Assembly: GCF_003025595.1 (NCBI RefSeq)
Contig: NZ_PYMI01000009.1
Coordinates: 62,001-126,000, forward strand
Origin: Photobacterium ganghwense
GTDB taxonomy: Bacteria; Pseudomonadota; Gammaproteobacteria; Enterobacterales; Vibrionaceae
DNA: 64,000 nt
Reading direction: 5' to 3'
A model generated the notes under the pieces. The model made no database searches, was not told the origin of the DNA, and saw only the letters and a list, made by a program, of their open reading frames with translations. Position numbers and translations under genes: made by a program. Positions 43,592 to 51,621 of the stretch are shown in pieces. Positions within the stretch are counted from its first letter, which is position 1. Each line of letters begins with the position of its first letter.

Positions 43592-44407
43592 ATGTCGACA
43601 TATCTGGTCGGAGACATCCAGGGCTGCTTTGATGACCTGACGCAGCTGCTGGATCAGGCCGGTTTCAATCCTGCCCGCGACGAACTCTGGCTGACCGGTG
43701 ATCTGGTCGCCCGCGGGCCACAGTCGCTCGAAACCCTGCGGTTTGTGAAATCGTTAGGCGATCGCGCCACCACGGTGCTGGGCAACCATGATCTGCACCT
43801 GCTGGCGGTCGCTGAGGGCATTGCCAAAAACAAGCCCAAAGACAAGCTACAGCCACTGCTGGACGCGCCGGATCGCGATGAGCTGCTGCACTGGCTGCGC
43901 CACCAGCCGTTGCTGGCTGAGCACCCGCACCACGATTTTGTGATGAGCCATGCCGGAATCCCACCGCAGTGGGATCTGAGCCAGTCCCGTGATGCCGCTC
44001 GCGAAGTGGAGCAATGCCTGCAGAGCGACCGCTATTTATGGTTGCTAGAAAACATGTACGGCAACGGCCCGGACACCTGGCAGCCGACGCTGCACGGTAT
44101 CGAGCGTTACCGCTACATCATCAACGCTTTTACCCGCATGCGGTTCTGCTACCCGGACGGGCGGCTTGACATGGCATGCAAGCTAGCACCAGTGCAGATC
44201 GATCATCATGAGCTCCTGCCCTGGTTCAGCCTGCCACGTCAGGCCATCGGCAAAACCATGATCTTTGGTCACTGGGCGGCACTGATGGGTCACCAGGACG
44301 AGCAAGTGATCGGACTGGACACCGGCTGCGTCTGGGGCAACAGCCTGACTCTGTTGCGCTGGGACGACGGTGCACAATTTTCCCATGCCTGCCCGGTTCA
44401 CGCGTAA
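43592..44407 (+). CDS. apaH: Bis(5'-nucleosyl)-tetraphosphatase (symmetrical)
   Basis: 271 residues from the ATG at 43592 behind GAGG. Splits Ap4A into two ADP and removes NpnN caps from RNA. The calcineurin-like phosphoesterase motifs are intact: GDIQGC (residues 8-13), the GDLVARGP block (about 36), GNHDLHLLA (about 65) and SHAGIPP (about 122). Last gene of the lptD-apaH operon. Confidence 0.97.
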   Translation: MSTYLVGDIQGCFDDLTQLLDQAGFNPARDELWLTGDLVARGPQSLETLRFVKSLGDRATTVLGNHDLHLLAVAEGIAKNKPKDKLQPLLDAPDRDELLHWLRHQPLLAEHPHHDFVMSHAGIPPQWDLSQSRDAAREVEQCLQSDRYLWLLENMYGNGPDTWQPTLHGIERYRYIINAFTRMRFCYPDGRLDMACKLAPVQIDHHELLPWFSLPRQAIGKTMIFGHWAALMGHQDEQVIGLDTGCVWGNSLTLLRWDDGAQFSHACPVHA

Positions 44408-44451
44408 GCAACACACCTTGAACGCGGTATGAAAGTGGCAGGCACAAAAGT

Positions 44452-44486
44452 AAAAAGGCTGGTGCGCTAAGCGACCAGCCTTTTCT
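44452..44486. terminator. Bidirectional terminator between convergent apaH and folA
   Basis: AAAAGGCTGGT (44453-44463) and ACCAGCCTTTT (44474-44484) around a 10-base loop, with A and T tracts on the two sides. It serves both transcripts. Confidence 0.92.
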
Positions 44487-44517
44487 TTATGGGTATGATT
44501 GAGTGACGTTTTATCTG

Positions 44518-44997
44518 TTAACGTTCCAGAATAACAAAACGCATGGCGTGGGCATTCTTCTCGTCAGCCGCGTAGGACTCGCTGTGCACTTCCTGCCAGG
44601 TGTCATCCCAGGCCGGGAAGCAGGTGTCCCCTGCAACCGTCAGGTCAATAAACGTCAGGTACAGTCGGTCGGCCAACGGCAGGCACGCTTCATAAATACT
44701 GCCGCCCCCGATGATCATCAGCTCTTCCACATCACCGGCCGCAGACTGGGCAGCCGCGATATCCGATACTACCGTGACACCTTCCGCCGTAAAATCCGGA
44801 TTGCGGCTGATCACGATGTTCTGACGTCCCGGCAACGGACGACCAATCGACTCAAAGGTTTTCCGCCCCATCACAATTGGCTTACCCATGGTGACTTTTT
44901 TGAACCAGGCGAAATCGGCTGGCAAATGCCAGGGCATTGCATTATCTTTGCCAATTACCCGATCCTTGGCCATTGCGGCTATCATGCTGATCTTCAT
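44518..44997 (-). CDS. folA: Dihydrofolate reductase
   Basis: 159 residues, identical in length to E. coli FolA. NADPH-dependent reduction of dihydrofolate. MKISMIAAMAKDRVIGKDNAMPWHLPADFAWFK contains the Met20 loop and the catalytic Asp27; IVMGRKTFESIGRPLPGR is the NADPH-binding segment and MIIGGGSIYEACLP the second. CAAGGAG precedes the ATG. It lies 33 bp beyond yjjB and may be co-transcribed with yjjPB. Confidence 0.97.
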   Translation of the reverse strand: MKISMIAAMAKDRVIGKDNAMPWHLPADFAWFKKVTMGKPIVMGRKTFESIGRPLPGRQNIVISRNPDFTAEGVTVVSDIAAAQSAAGDVEELMIIGGGSIYEACLPLADRLYLTFIDLTVAGDTCFPAWDDTWQEVHSESYAADEKNAHAMRFVILER

Positions 44998-45030
44998 CTT
45001 TGCTCCTTGGAATTCAGTTACCGTGCCGAG

Positions 45031-45504
45031 TTATACCACAGGTCGGCGACGGTAAAACAGTAATCCCGGCATTGCCAGGCCAATCGCCAGTGACGCAACG
45101 ATAAATGTCGCCTTGAGCAGGTTCTCGATCAGCATGCCCCACAACTCCGGCGAAAATCCCCGGTGGTTAAGCTCCACCAGCGCAATCATCGCCTTAAAGG
45201 CAAACACGCCCGGCACCATCGGAATCATCGCCGCGACCGTAAACACCTTCGGGTGAGCCAGAAAACGGTGTGACCAGTGAACGCCAATCATCCCGACCAA
45301 AGTGGCCGCACACAGGGTGGCCCACTCAATCGAGAGCCCCCAGTGCATCAACACAAACCGGCAACCATGGCCCAGCGCGCCACCAATGGCGCAGTACTTC
45401 AGGGCGCGGGGCGGGACGTTAAATACCAGTGCAAACCCGACCGCCGGGATCAGGGCAAAAAACATGTCGTTGAGCAAGGCCAACAGAAATTCCAGAACCG
45501 TCAT
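45031..45504 (-). CDS. yjjB: YjjB, ThrE-type exporter subunit
   Basis: 157 residues from the ATG at 45504 (MTVLEFLLALLNDMFFALIP), aligning closely with E. coli YjjB; the ATG overlaps the yjjP stop by one base (TAATG). Four to five membrane helices, containing the AHPKVFTVAAMIPMVPGVFAF block shared with the C-terminal half of ThrE. With YjjP it forms a split ThrE-type exporter; the E. coli pair has been linked to succinate efflux. Confidence 0.93.
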   Translation of the reverse strand: MTVLEFLLALLNDMFFALIPAVGFALVFNVPPRALKYCAIGGALGHGCRFVLMHWGLSIEWATLCAATLVGMIGVHWSHRFLAHPKVFTVAAMIPMVPGVFAFKAMIALVELNHRGFSPELWGMLIENLLKATFIVASLAIGLAMPGLLFYRRRPVV

Positions 45505-46292
45505 TACAACCACCCCCATACACCCAGAACATTCATCGCCGCCACAATGCCCATACTGGTGGCCAGCGTCAGCAGGCTGGCAAGGGTCCAACGGGCGATC
45601 CCCATGTTGGCAAAGCCTTTCACCATATCCGACACCGCATTGATCAACGGGAACCCCGGCACCAGCATCAGCACCGAGGAAGCCATGGCAATAAACGGGG
45701 TTTCCCCGATCTGATAAACCTGGCCGAACCCGGAAATCAGGGTGGTGACAAAGGCGGTAATACCGAAGTTCAGCAGCGGATTAAAATGGCAGTGGGCAAT
45801 TTCCTGACGCACAAACATGCCGACAGAAGAAGCGATGAAGGTCAGTAAAAACACCGGCCAGTCGCCCCCGGCAAGACGGCTGAACGACGCGCAGGACAGG
45901 CCGATCATCACGATCACCAGAAATCGGTTGTAGCGCAGCGGCTTGATGCGATCCAGCCGTTGCTGGACACCGTGTACATCGAGCATCCCCCGCTCGGCCA
46001 TGATGCAGACCCGCTGGATCTCTGTGACCACCTGCATGTTGATCCCGCGATCCTGACAACGCCGGGTAGTGGTGATGCATCTCCCCTGATGCAAGGTCGT
46101 CAAAACCATGGAGCTGGCTGACAGCGAGACTTCTACACTTTCGACCCCTAACGCCAGCCCCAGACGGCGGGTCACATCCATCACCAGCATGCTCTCTGCA
46201 CCGTGCTGCAACAAACGCTGCCCGGCCAAGACCGCCAGCCGGGAAATGTCCCGCTGTATCGGTTCTGTTAATGGTCTTTTCTCTCCCTGCAT
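45504..46292 (-). CDS. yjjP: YjjP, ThrE-type exporter subunit
   Basis: 262 residues. The N-terminal ~110 residues are soluble (AGQRLLQHGAESMLVMDVTRRL ... ), followed by about five membrane helices from residue ~125, with the MASSVLMLVPGFPLINAVSDM motif of the ThrE/DUF1212 family. The partner YjjB is translationally coupled downstream. The start MQGEKRPLTEPIQRD follows GGAG-containing sequence. Confidence 0.93.
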   Translation of the reverse strand: MQGEKRPLTEPIQRDISRLAVLAGQRLLQHGAESMLVMDVTRRLGLALGVESVEVSLSASSMVLTTLHQGRCITTTRRCQDRGINMQVVTEIQRVCIMAERGMLDVHGVQQRLDRIKPLRYNRFLVIVMIGLSCASFSRLAGGDWPVFLLTFIASSVGMFVRQEIAHCHFNPLLNFGITAFVTTLISGFGQVYQIGETPFIAMASSVLMLVPGFPLINAVSDMVKGFANMGIARWTLASLLTLATSMGIVAAMNVLGVWGWL

Positions 46293-46388
46293 TGCGACTC
46301 CTTTACCCCAATCGGTGAATTTACGCCAAACTGTGAAGTTGATGCTGAATTATTATCCATAATGCGAGCCTCAGGGTTGATTCGGCAC

Positions 46389-46420
46389 AAAAAAAGCCGC
46401 TCAGTTGAGCGGCTTTTTTT
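46389..46420. terminator. Bidirectional-type terminator after obgE
   Basis: AAAAAAAGCCGCTCA (46389-46403), GT loop, TGAGCGGCTTTTTTT (46406-46420). On the minus strand it closes the rplU-rpmA-yhbE-obgE transcript; the yjjP promoter lies on its left. Confidence 0.93.
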
Positions 46421-46444
46421 CATCAGGGCATTAAATCAAGGCAA

Positions 46445-47623
46445 TTACGGCTTGTAGATGATCTCTACATCGTAGTCGTCTTCATTCCAGTCATCCCAGT
46501 CATCGTCGTCGTCATCAACGTTAGCTTTCTTAACTTGCTGCTCGTGATAATCGTCCCACTTGAACTCGACTTTCTTCTCGTCGCCTTCTTCCTCTTCTTC
46601 TTCGAAGACAGGGGCAGGCATCGACTCGATCTGCTTCATCAGATCGTAAGTCAGCTCTTTGGTTCCCATACGATTCAGGGCTGAAATGCAGTAGTAGTCA
46701 CCTTCCCAGGCCAGTGCATCCAGAACTTCATCAATCTTTTCCTGAGCCTCATCTTCCGGCATCAGATCAACCTTGTTGAAGACCAACCAGCGTGGCTTAT
46801 GAGCCAGCTTGTCGCTGTATTTTTCCAGCTCGTTCAGGATGATGAACGCATTTTCCACCGGATCAGAACCATCAGCAGGCAGCAGATCAATCATATGCAG
46901 CAGCACACGACAACGCTCAAGGTGCTTCAGGAAGCGGATACCCAGACCGGCACCGTCCGACGCCCCTTCGATCAGCCCTGGAATATCAGCGACAACAAAG
47001 CTACGGTCGCTGTCGACACGTACGACACCCAGACTTGGTACCAGAGTCGTAAACGGGTAGTCAGCCACTTTCGGCTTCGCAGCAGATACCGAACGGATGA
47101 ACGTCGACTTACCGGCATTCGGCAGACCCAGCATACCCACATCCGCCAGCAGCAGCAGCTCCAGGCGCAGGTGACGAATCTCACCTTTGGTACCCATGGT
47201 CTTCTGGCGAGGAGCACGGTTAACCGATGATTTAAAGCGGGTGTTACCCAAGCCGTGGAAGCCCCCTTTGGCAACCATGATCTTCATGCCATGCTTGGTC
47301 AGATCCGCAATCACTTCGCCGGTTTCTTCATCAATCGCACGGGTACCAACCGGTACACTCAGGACACAGTCTTCACCGCGCTTACCGGTACAGTTACCGC
47401 CGCGGCCATTTTCGCCACGCTGTGCAGCATGGAAACGTTCAAAGCGGTAATCGATTAGCGTATTAAGGTTCTCATCAGCCAGCAGGTAAACGTCACCGCC
47501 GTCACCGCCATCACCCCCGTCCGGGCCACCTTTCGGCACATACTTTTCACGACGGAAGCTTACTGTTCCGTTGCCGCCATCACCGGCGTCAACACGAATT
47601 ACCGCTTCATCTACAAACTTCAT
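46445..47623 (-). CDS. obgE: Ribosome-assembly GTPase Obg/CgtA
   Basis: 392 residues (E. coli 390). The N-terminal glycine-rich Obg domain (residues 1-158: RVDAGDGGNGTVSFRREKYVPKGGP...) is followed by the GTPase domain with G1 GLPNAGKS (about 166), G3 DIPGL, G4 NKVDL. The C-terminal tail is strongly acidic (EEEEEEGDEKK, then DDDDDWDDWNEDD). It binds the 50S subunit late in assembly and links it to ppGpp. Last gene of the rplU operon. Confidence 0.97.
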   Translation of the reverse strand: MKFVDEAVIRVDAGDGGNGTVSFRREKYVPKGGPDGGDGGDGGDVYLLADENLNTLIDYRFERFHAAQRGENGRGGNCTGKRGEDCVLSVPVGTRAIDEETGEVIADLTKHGMKIMVAKGGFHGLGNTRFKSSVNRAPRQKTMGTKGEIRHLRLELLLLADVGMLGLPNAGKSTFIRSVSAAKPKVADYPFTTLVPSLGVVRVDSDRSFVVADIPGLIEGASDGAGLGIRFLKHLERCRVLLHMIDLLPADGSDPVENAFIILNELEKYSDKLAHKPRWLVFNKVDLMPEDEAQEKIDEVLDALAWEGDYYCISALNRMGTKELTYDLMKQIESMPAPVFEEEEEEGDEKKVEFKWDDYHEQQVKKANVDDDDDDWDDWNEDDYDVEIIYKP

Positions 47624-47743
47624 CTCTTACTCCGCACTGTGGCGTTAAACTCTGTCATCCCGACGTCGCGGGATACTATTAACCTATTGTACTACCAAAC
47701 ACCGCGCTATTCCGGCTTTTCCCAAAGCGGGTTGTCATCCGTT

Positions 47744-48667
47744 TTAACGGCGACCGAGCAAACGGTGTCCAATCGCACTGAACATCGCACCACTCACAAC
47801 CACGAACGCTCCGATATAACCCAGCGTATTCAACGCGGCTGGCGCAACATGATCCGGCCAGATCAAACTGGCAAGATCCACAAATATGATCGTAAACAAC
47901 GGCGTCAGCGTGATCACGGCACTGACTTTAGATGCCTGCCAGCGGGCCATTGCCTCGGCAAAAGCGCCATAGCCAACCAGCGTATTCAGGCAGCAGAAAA
48001 CCAGCATACCGAGCTGCCGGTTGTCCATCAGCTGGAGCTGGGCCGGGCTGGCTAACGGGGTCAGCATCAGAGCGCAGATCAAATAGATCATCAGCAGGAT
48101 CTGCGGTGAGGTATAGTACTTCAGCATGCTCTTTTGTGCCAAGGCATATACCACCCAGATCAGGGCTGCGGCTACAGCCAACAAGACCCCGGTCGTGTAA
48201 CTGCTCAGGCTGGTAAACAGCTCTGCCAGCCGTTCGTTGAAAAACAGCAGCAGGCCAGCTAACAAGCCAATGACACCGATGATCTGGTGCCGACCGAGCG
48301 CTTCTTTAAAGATCCAGGCGCTGCTGAGCAGCAGCAGTACCGGAGCCAGCTGAATAATGACCTGTACAACAGGCGGACTCAAATACTCCAACGCACTGTT
48401 GAACAACACAAAATTACCAGCCAGGCCTATGCTGGCCAACACCAGCAATCCCCCGACCGAAGCGCCGACACGGGAAACCGCAGGCAGCTGACGCCGAAAT
48501 CCAAGCCACAACCCCAAGCCCAGCGACGCTGCCATAAAGCGATACCAGACGATGGTAAAGGGGTCCATGACCTCCACCGCCTGCTTCATAGCGATGGGCA
48601 ACGCCCCCCAGAACACGGCGGTCACTAACGCCAGTGATATCCCTACCATAGGGCTTTGCTGCGGCAT
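47744..48667 (-). CDS. yhbE: EamA/DMT-family transporter YhbE
   Basis: 307 residues from the ATG at 48667, which has GGGAGG just upstream; an in-frame ATG four codons earlier has none. Ten predicted membrane helices in two EamA repeats, the pattern of drug/metabolite transporters. The position between rpmA and obgE is that of E. coli yhbE. Substrate unknown. A partial terminator precedes it, and 120 bp separates it from obgE. Confidence 0.9.
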   Translation of the reverse strand: MPQQSPMVGISLALVTAVFWGALPIAMKQAVEVMDPFTIVWYRFMAASLGLGLWLGFRRQLPAVSRVGASVGGLLVLASIGLAGNFVLFNSALEYLSPPVVQVIIQLAPVLLLLSSAWIFKEALGRHQIIGVIGLLAGLLLFFNERLAELFTSLSSYTTGVLLAVAAALIWVVYALAQKSMLKYYTSPQILLMIYLICALMLTPLASPAQLQLMDNRQLGMLVFCCLNTLVGYGAFAEAMARWQASKVSAVITLTPLFTIIFVDLASLIWPDHVAPAALNTLGYIGAFVVVSGAMFSAIGHRLLGRR

Positions 48668-48682
48668 AGCGCCTCCCATAAC

Positions 48683-48711
48683 AAAAAGCCCCGCCTAATC
48701 GGCAGGGCTTT
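48683..48711 (-). terminator. Terminator between rpmA and yhbE
   Basis: AAAGCCCCGCC (48685-48695), loop TAATC, GGCAGGGCTTT (48701-48711), one mismatch; the minus strand continues TTG. It lies 22 bp after rpmA, so it would set the high ribosomal-protein to low YhbE/ObgE ratio by partial termination. Confidence 0.8.
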
Positions 48712-48732
48712 ATCATTCGTTACGAGACTGAA

Positions 48733-48990
48733 TTATTCAGCTTCGATAGAAACGAATTTACGGTTCTTAGGACCTTTAACTTCGAATTTCACTTTGCCGT
48801 CAGACAGAGCGAAAAGAGTGTGGTCTTTACCGCAACCTACGTTGTTACCAGCGTGGAATTTAGTACCACGTTGACGAACGATGATGTTACCTGCTAGTAC
48901 AGATTCGCCACCGAAACGCTTAACACCTAGGCGTTTGCTTTCTGAATCACGGCCGTTACGAGTAGAACCGCCAGCTTTTTTGTGTGCCAT
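48733..48990 (-). CDS. rpmA: 50S ribosomal protein L27
   Basis: 85 residues, standard length. It starts MAHKKAGGSTRNGRDSESKR; this flexible N-terminus reaches into the peptidyl-transferase centre. There is no N-terminal cleavage extension of the Firmicutes type. Second gene of the rplU operon, 18 bp after rplU. Confidence 0.98.
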   Translation of the reverse strand: MAHKKAGGSTRNGRDSESKRLGVKRFGGESVLAGNIIVRQRGTKFHAGNNVGCGKDHTLFALSDGKVKFEVKGPKNRKFVSIEAE

Positions 48991-49008
48991 CTTTAAATTC
49001 TCCTGTTA

Positions 49009-49320
49009 TTAAGCGCTGATGCCAGTAATTTTGACTTCAGTGAACCACTGACGGTGGCCCATTTGCTTACGAGAGTGCTTACGACGACGGAACTTAACGA
49101 TTTTAACTTTATCGCCACGACCGTGAGTAACTACTTCTGCAGTTACTTTACCGCCAGCTACGAAAGGTGCGCCTACAGTTACTTCTTCGCCGTTAGCTAC
49201 AAGAAGAACTGAATCAAATTCAACGCTTGCGCCAGTTTCAGCGTCTAGTTTTTCTAAGCGAATTGTTTGGCCTTCGCTTACACGGTGTTGTTTACCACCA
49301 CTTTGGAAAACAGCGTACAT
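49009..49320 (-). CDS. rplU: 50S ribosomal protein L21
   Basis: 103 residues (E. coli 103), starting MYAVFQSGGKQHRVSEGQTI and carrying the basic VKFRRRKHSRKQMGHRQWFTEV loop that binds 23S rRNA. First gene of rplU-rpmA-yhbE-obgE, divergent from ispB exactly as in E. coli. Confidence 0.98.
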   Translation of the reverse strand: MYAVFQSGGKQHRVSEGQTIRLEKLDAETGASVEFDSVLLVANGEEVTVGAPFVAGGKVTAEVVTHGRGDKVKIVKFRRRKHSRKQMGHRQWFTEVKITGISA

Positions 49321-49737
49321 GTCTTACTCCGCTAGTCCGCATAGGCCATCTGCCGGGATAAAAATCGGGCAATGGGTATGCGCTTAATCTTGTCATCAAT
49401 AGGGCGCGAATGTTACGCGAAAACGGGGCTACTGGCAAGCGCTTGTGCAAAGAAAATTGGCGAAAAGCTGCACAAAGATAAAACTCACTGATTTAAACAC
49501 AATCGAGGTTATGAAGATCGGCGCCATTTGGTGTAGTATTCGAAAAACAATTTTCGCTGCTGATGATTCATGCCTGACTATGCAACTTATTGTGTTGCAG
49601 GTATTTATGGCCGCGCTGGCCATAGCTAAATCGCGATTACCGGGCGCTCCGACCCAATGTTGTCGGTATGTCTGAAAAATCAGCTGGCAGGCTTAACAAT
49701 CCGCGCTTAAGCGGCACTCATTTTTGCTGGATGTACA
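49321..49737. other. Divergent rplU-ispB regulatory region
   Basis: 417 bp, no supported gene. The rplU promoter is at 49410-49438. On the ispB side are three small perfect hairpins: TGCAAC/GTTGCA (49581-49599), TATGGCC/GGCCATA (49606-49624) and CCGC/GCGG around GCTTAA near 49700. They suggest a folded ispB leader, but no known RNA motif is recognised. No convincing ispB promoter was found. Confidence 0.45.
49410..49438 (-). promoter_or_regulatory. Probable rplU operon promoter
   Basis: On the minus strand TTGCCA (49438-49433), 17-bp spacer, TAACAT (49415-49410), about 90 bp before rplU. Confidence 0.55.
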
Positions 49738-50709
49738 ATGGATTTTAAAGCTATCCAAGCGCTCACTGCCACCGACATGGCAGAGGTCGACGCGAAGATA
49801 CTGGCGCAACTGAACTCAGAAGTCGCCCTCATCAATCAACTTGGTTTTTACATTGTCAGTGGCGGCGGTAAACGCCTGCGTCCGATGCTGGCAGTGCTGG
49901 CGGCCCGTGCGCTGGGTTACGAGGGTGAAAAACACACCACCGCCGCGGCATTCATTGAATTTACCCATACCGCGACCCTGCTGCATGACGACGTGGTTGA
50001 TGAATCCGACATGCGCCGTGGTAAAGCGACCGCCAATGCCACCTTCGGTAACGCCGCCAGCGTACTGGTAGGTGACTACATCTACACCCGCTCATTTCAG
50101 ATGATGACCAGCCTGCGATCGCTGCGGATCCTCGACATCATGAGTGAGGCCGTGAATGTGATCGCGGAAGGTGAAGTGCAGCAGCTAATGAACTGCAACG
50201 ATCCTGATACCACCGAAGACAACTACATGCAGGTGATCTACTCCAAGACTGCCCGCCTGTTTGAAGCCGCTACCCAGATCGCCGCGATCCTGGTTGATGC
50301 GCCGGCAGAGATCGAAACCGCGTTGCAGGATTACGGCCGCTACCTGGGTACCGCATTCCAGCTGGTTGACGATGTGATGGATTACACCGCCGACGGTGAG
50401 GAAATGGGCAAGAATGTCGGTGACGACCTGGCGGAAGGCAAACCTACCCTGCCGCTGCTGCACGCGATGCGCCACGGTGATCCTGAACAAACGGCGATGA
50501 TCCGTGAAGCGATTGAACAAGGAAACGGCCTGGATAAACTGGAGCCGATTCTGGCGTGCATGAAAGAGCACGGCTCGCTGGCATACACCCAGCAACGCGC
50601 TGAAGAAGAGGCTGAGAAAGCGATTGCCAGCCTGACGGTGATCCCAGACAGTGAATACAAAGCCGCTCTGATTGCACTGGCGCACCTGGCTGTGCACCGC
50701 AGCAAGTAA
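49738..50709 (+). CDS. ispB: Octaprenyl diphosphate synthase
   Basis: 323 residues, equal to E. coli IspB. Trans-polyprenyl synthase that makes the side chain of ubiquinone and menaquinone. Both aspartate-rich motifs are present: LLHDDVVDESDMRRG (about residues 80-95) and QLVDDVMDYTAD (about 205-217). GGKRLRP near residue 45 binds isopentenyl diphosphate. The start is at 49738 behind GGATG. Followed by a terminator. Confidence 0.97.
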   Translation: MDFKAIQALTATDMAEVDAKILAQLNSEVALINQLGFYIVSGGGKRLRPMLAVLAARALGYEGEKHTTAAAFIEFTHTATLLHDDVVDESDMRRGKATANATFGNAASVLVGDYIYTRSFQMMTSLRSLRILDIMSEAVNVIAEGEVQQLMNCNDPDTTEDNYMQVIYSKTARLFEAATQIAAILVDAPAEIETALQDYGRYLGTAFQLVDDVMDYTADGEEMGKNVGDDLAEGKPTLPLLHAMRHGDPEQTAMIREAIEQGNGLDKLEPILACMKEHGSLAYTQQRAEEEAEKAIASLTVIPDSEYKAALIALAHLAVHRSK

Positions 50710-50734
50710 TTCGCCTGTTCGGCGAACAGCATTC

Positions 50735-50760
50735 AAAGCCTGCCTGCGGCAGGCTTTTTT
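50735..50760 (+). terminator. Rho-independent terminator of ispB
   Basis: AAAGCCTGCC (50735-50744), TGC loop, GGCAGGCTTT (50748-50757), then more T residues. Confidence 0.92.
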
Positions 50761-50960
50761 GTTACTTGCCACATGGCGATGCTAAAACGCCAGATCAATC
50801 CCAGCCGGTTAGTGTTGCATCCAATCCTCACCCCTAAACCACAACTCTTGATGCGCCTCTAAGGCCGTGTAAGCGCTTTTGTGGCCATTCCCGTAACTTG
50901 TCCCCCACCTTCACATCACCGCCTCATGCGGACCTCTACAGCGGTTTTATCACCCTTCCC

Positions 50961-51065
50961 CTTATGCGTTAGCGCTATAGACGTCAGCTCCGTAGACGTT
51001 AGAGTCATAGATATCAGCCTGTAGCCGTTAAGGCCGTATGCGTGAGGCCCATACGCTATAGTTAG
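50961..51065. repeat. Degenerate 15-bp tandem repeat array upstream of the 63-residue protein (about 7 units)
   Basis: Successive units start at 50961, 50976, 50991, 51006, 51021 (14 bp), 51035 and 51050. They share a TAGACGTTAG-like core: TATGCGTTAG, TAGACGTCAG, TAGACGTTAG, TAGATATCAG, TAGCCGTTAA, TATGCGTGAG, TACGCTATAG. The register is kept for about 100 bp, ending just before the hairpin and ribosome site of the next gene. Confidence 0.7.
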
Positions 51066-51070
51066 TGAGA

Positions 51071-51091
51071 CAAGGATCATTAGGATCCTTG
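51071..51091 (+). other. Hairpin directly before a ribosome site
   Basis: CAAGGATC (51071-51078), loop ATTAG, GATCCTTG (51084-51091), followed by CGGGAGGACACT and the ATG at 51104. In RNA it would sit two bases upstream of the Shine-Dalgarno. Confidence 0.5.
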
Positions 51092-51103
51092 CGGGAGGAC
51101 ACT

Positions 51104-51295
51104 ATGCAAGCCAAAGATCTCAAACCGGGAATGTGGGTCGAATACCAGCAAGGGGTGGCCGAAGTGGTCGATGTGGATCTGGAGCACAACACCGCGATCA
51201 TTGAAAATATGAGCGATCATCGCCGGATCAATATTAACTGCGGCGATCTGGCTGAACAGCCTCAGCTTCACACCGGTTGCGACAGCTATTATTAA
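51104..51295 (+). CDS. Small soluble protein of unknown function, 63 residues
   Basis: Starts at the ATG at 51104 behind GGGAGGACACT, an excellent ribosome site; a longer frame from 51065 would read through the upstream hairpin. The sequence MQAKDLKPGMWVEYQQGVAEVVDVDLEHNT... looks like a small beta-barrel: the KPGMWVEY...GVAEVVDVD pattern resembles the SH3-like/KOW fold of EF-P N-domains, but length and residues do not allow assignment. Acidic, two cysteines (CGDL, TGCDS), C-terminal YY. It stands alone between two 15-bp repeat arrays. I recognise no named family. Confidence 0.75.
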   Translation: MQAKDLKPGMWVEYQQGVAEVVDVDLEHNTAIIENMSDHRRININCGDLAEQPQLHTGCDSYY

Positions 51296-51345
51296 GAGGC
51301 TGATAAGACTAAATCAGCGTTCAGAACAAGCGTGTATAGCCCGAT

Positions 51346-51420
51346 AGACAAACGGCCTAAAACCTAAGCCAATGTAGCTTAAACCTTTGTATCGTAAACC
51401 TTTGTCGCGAAAACCAAGCG
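51346..51420. repeat. Degenerate 15-bp tandem repeat array downstream of the 63-residue protein (5 units)
   Basis: Units at 51346, 51361, 51376, 51391 and 51406. The clearest are AGCTTAAACCTTTGT and ATCGTAAACCTTTGT; CGCGAAAACCAAGCG is more diverged. Same period as the array at 50961-51065 but a different consensus. No coding role. Confidence 0.65.
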
Positions 51421-51569
51421 ATTTACCGCGTCGCTTCGCCCGGTTCTTTACCTGATTGGATGTCTTGTCATTCTGACAGGTTCCAGCATCTCGCTACGGC
51501 CTCTGTGGCGGACTCTCCCACAATAATGTCACAACCGGCTTTGCTCCTGACGACCATTCCTTTTTCCAA

Positions 51570-51596
51570 TAAAAAAGCGGCCATGATGGCCGCTTT
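51570..51596 (-). terminator. Rho-independent terminator of mdh
   Basis: AAAGCGGCCAT (51574-51584) and ATGGCCGCTTT (51586-51596); the minus strand continues with T residues from the A tract at 51571-51573. It is 26 bp beyond the mdh stop. Confidence 0.88.
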
Positions 51597-51621
51597 CGCG
51601 TGTTTTATTATAAGACGGGGA

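Noticed and set aside
50961..51420. CRISPR array around the 63-residue gene
   Set aside because: The repeats are 15 bp, degenerate and directly adjacent, without unique spacers or cas genes.
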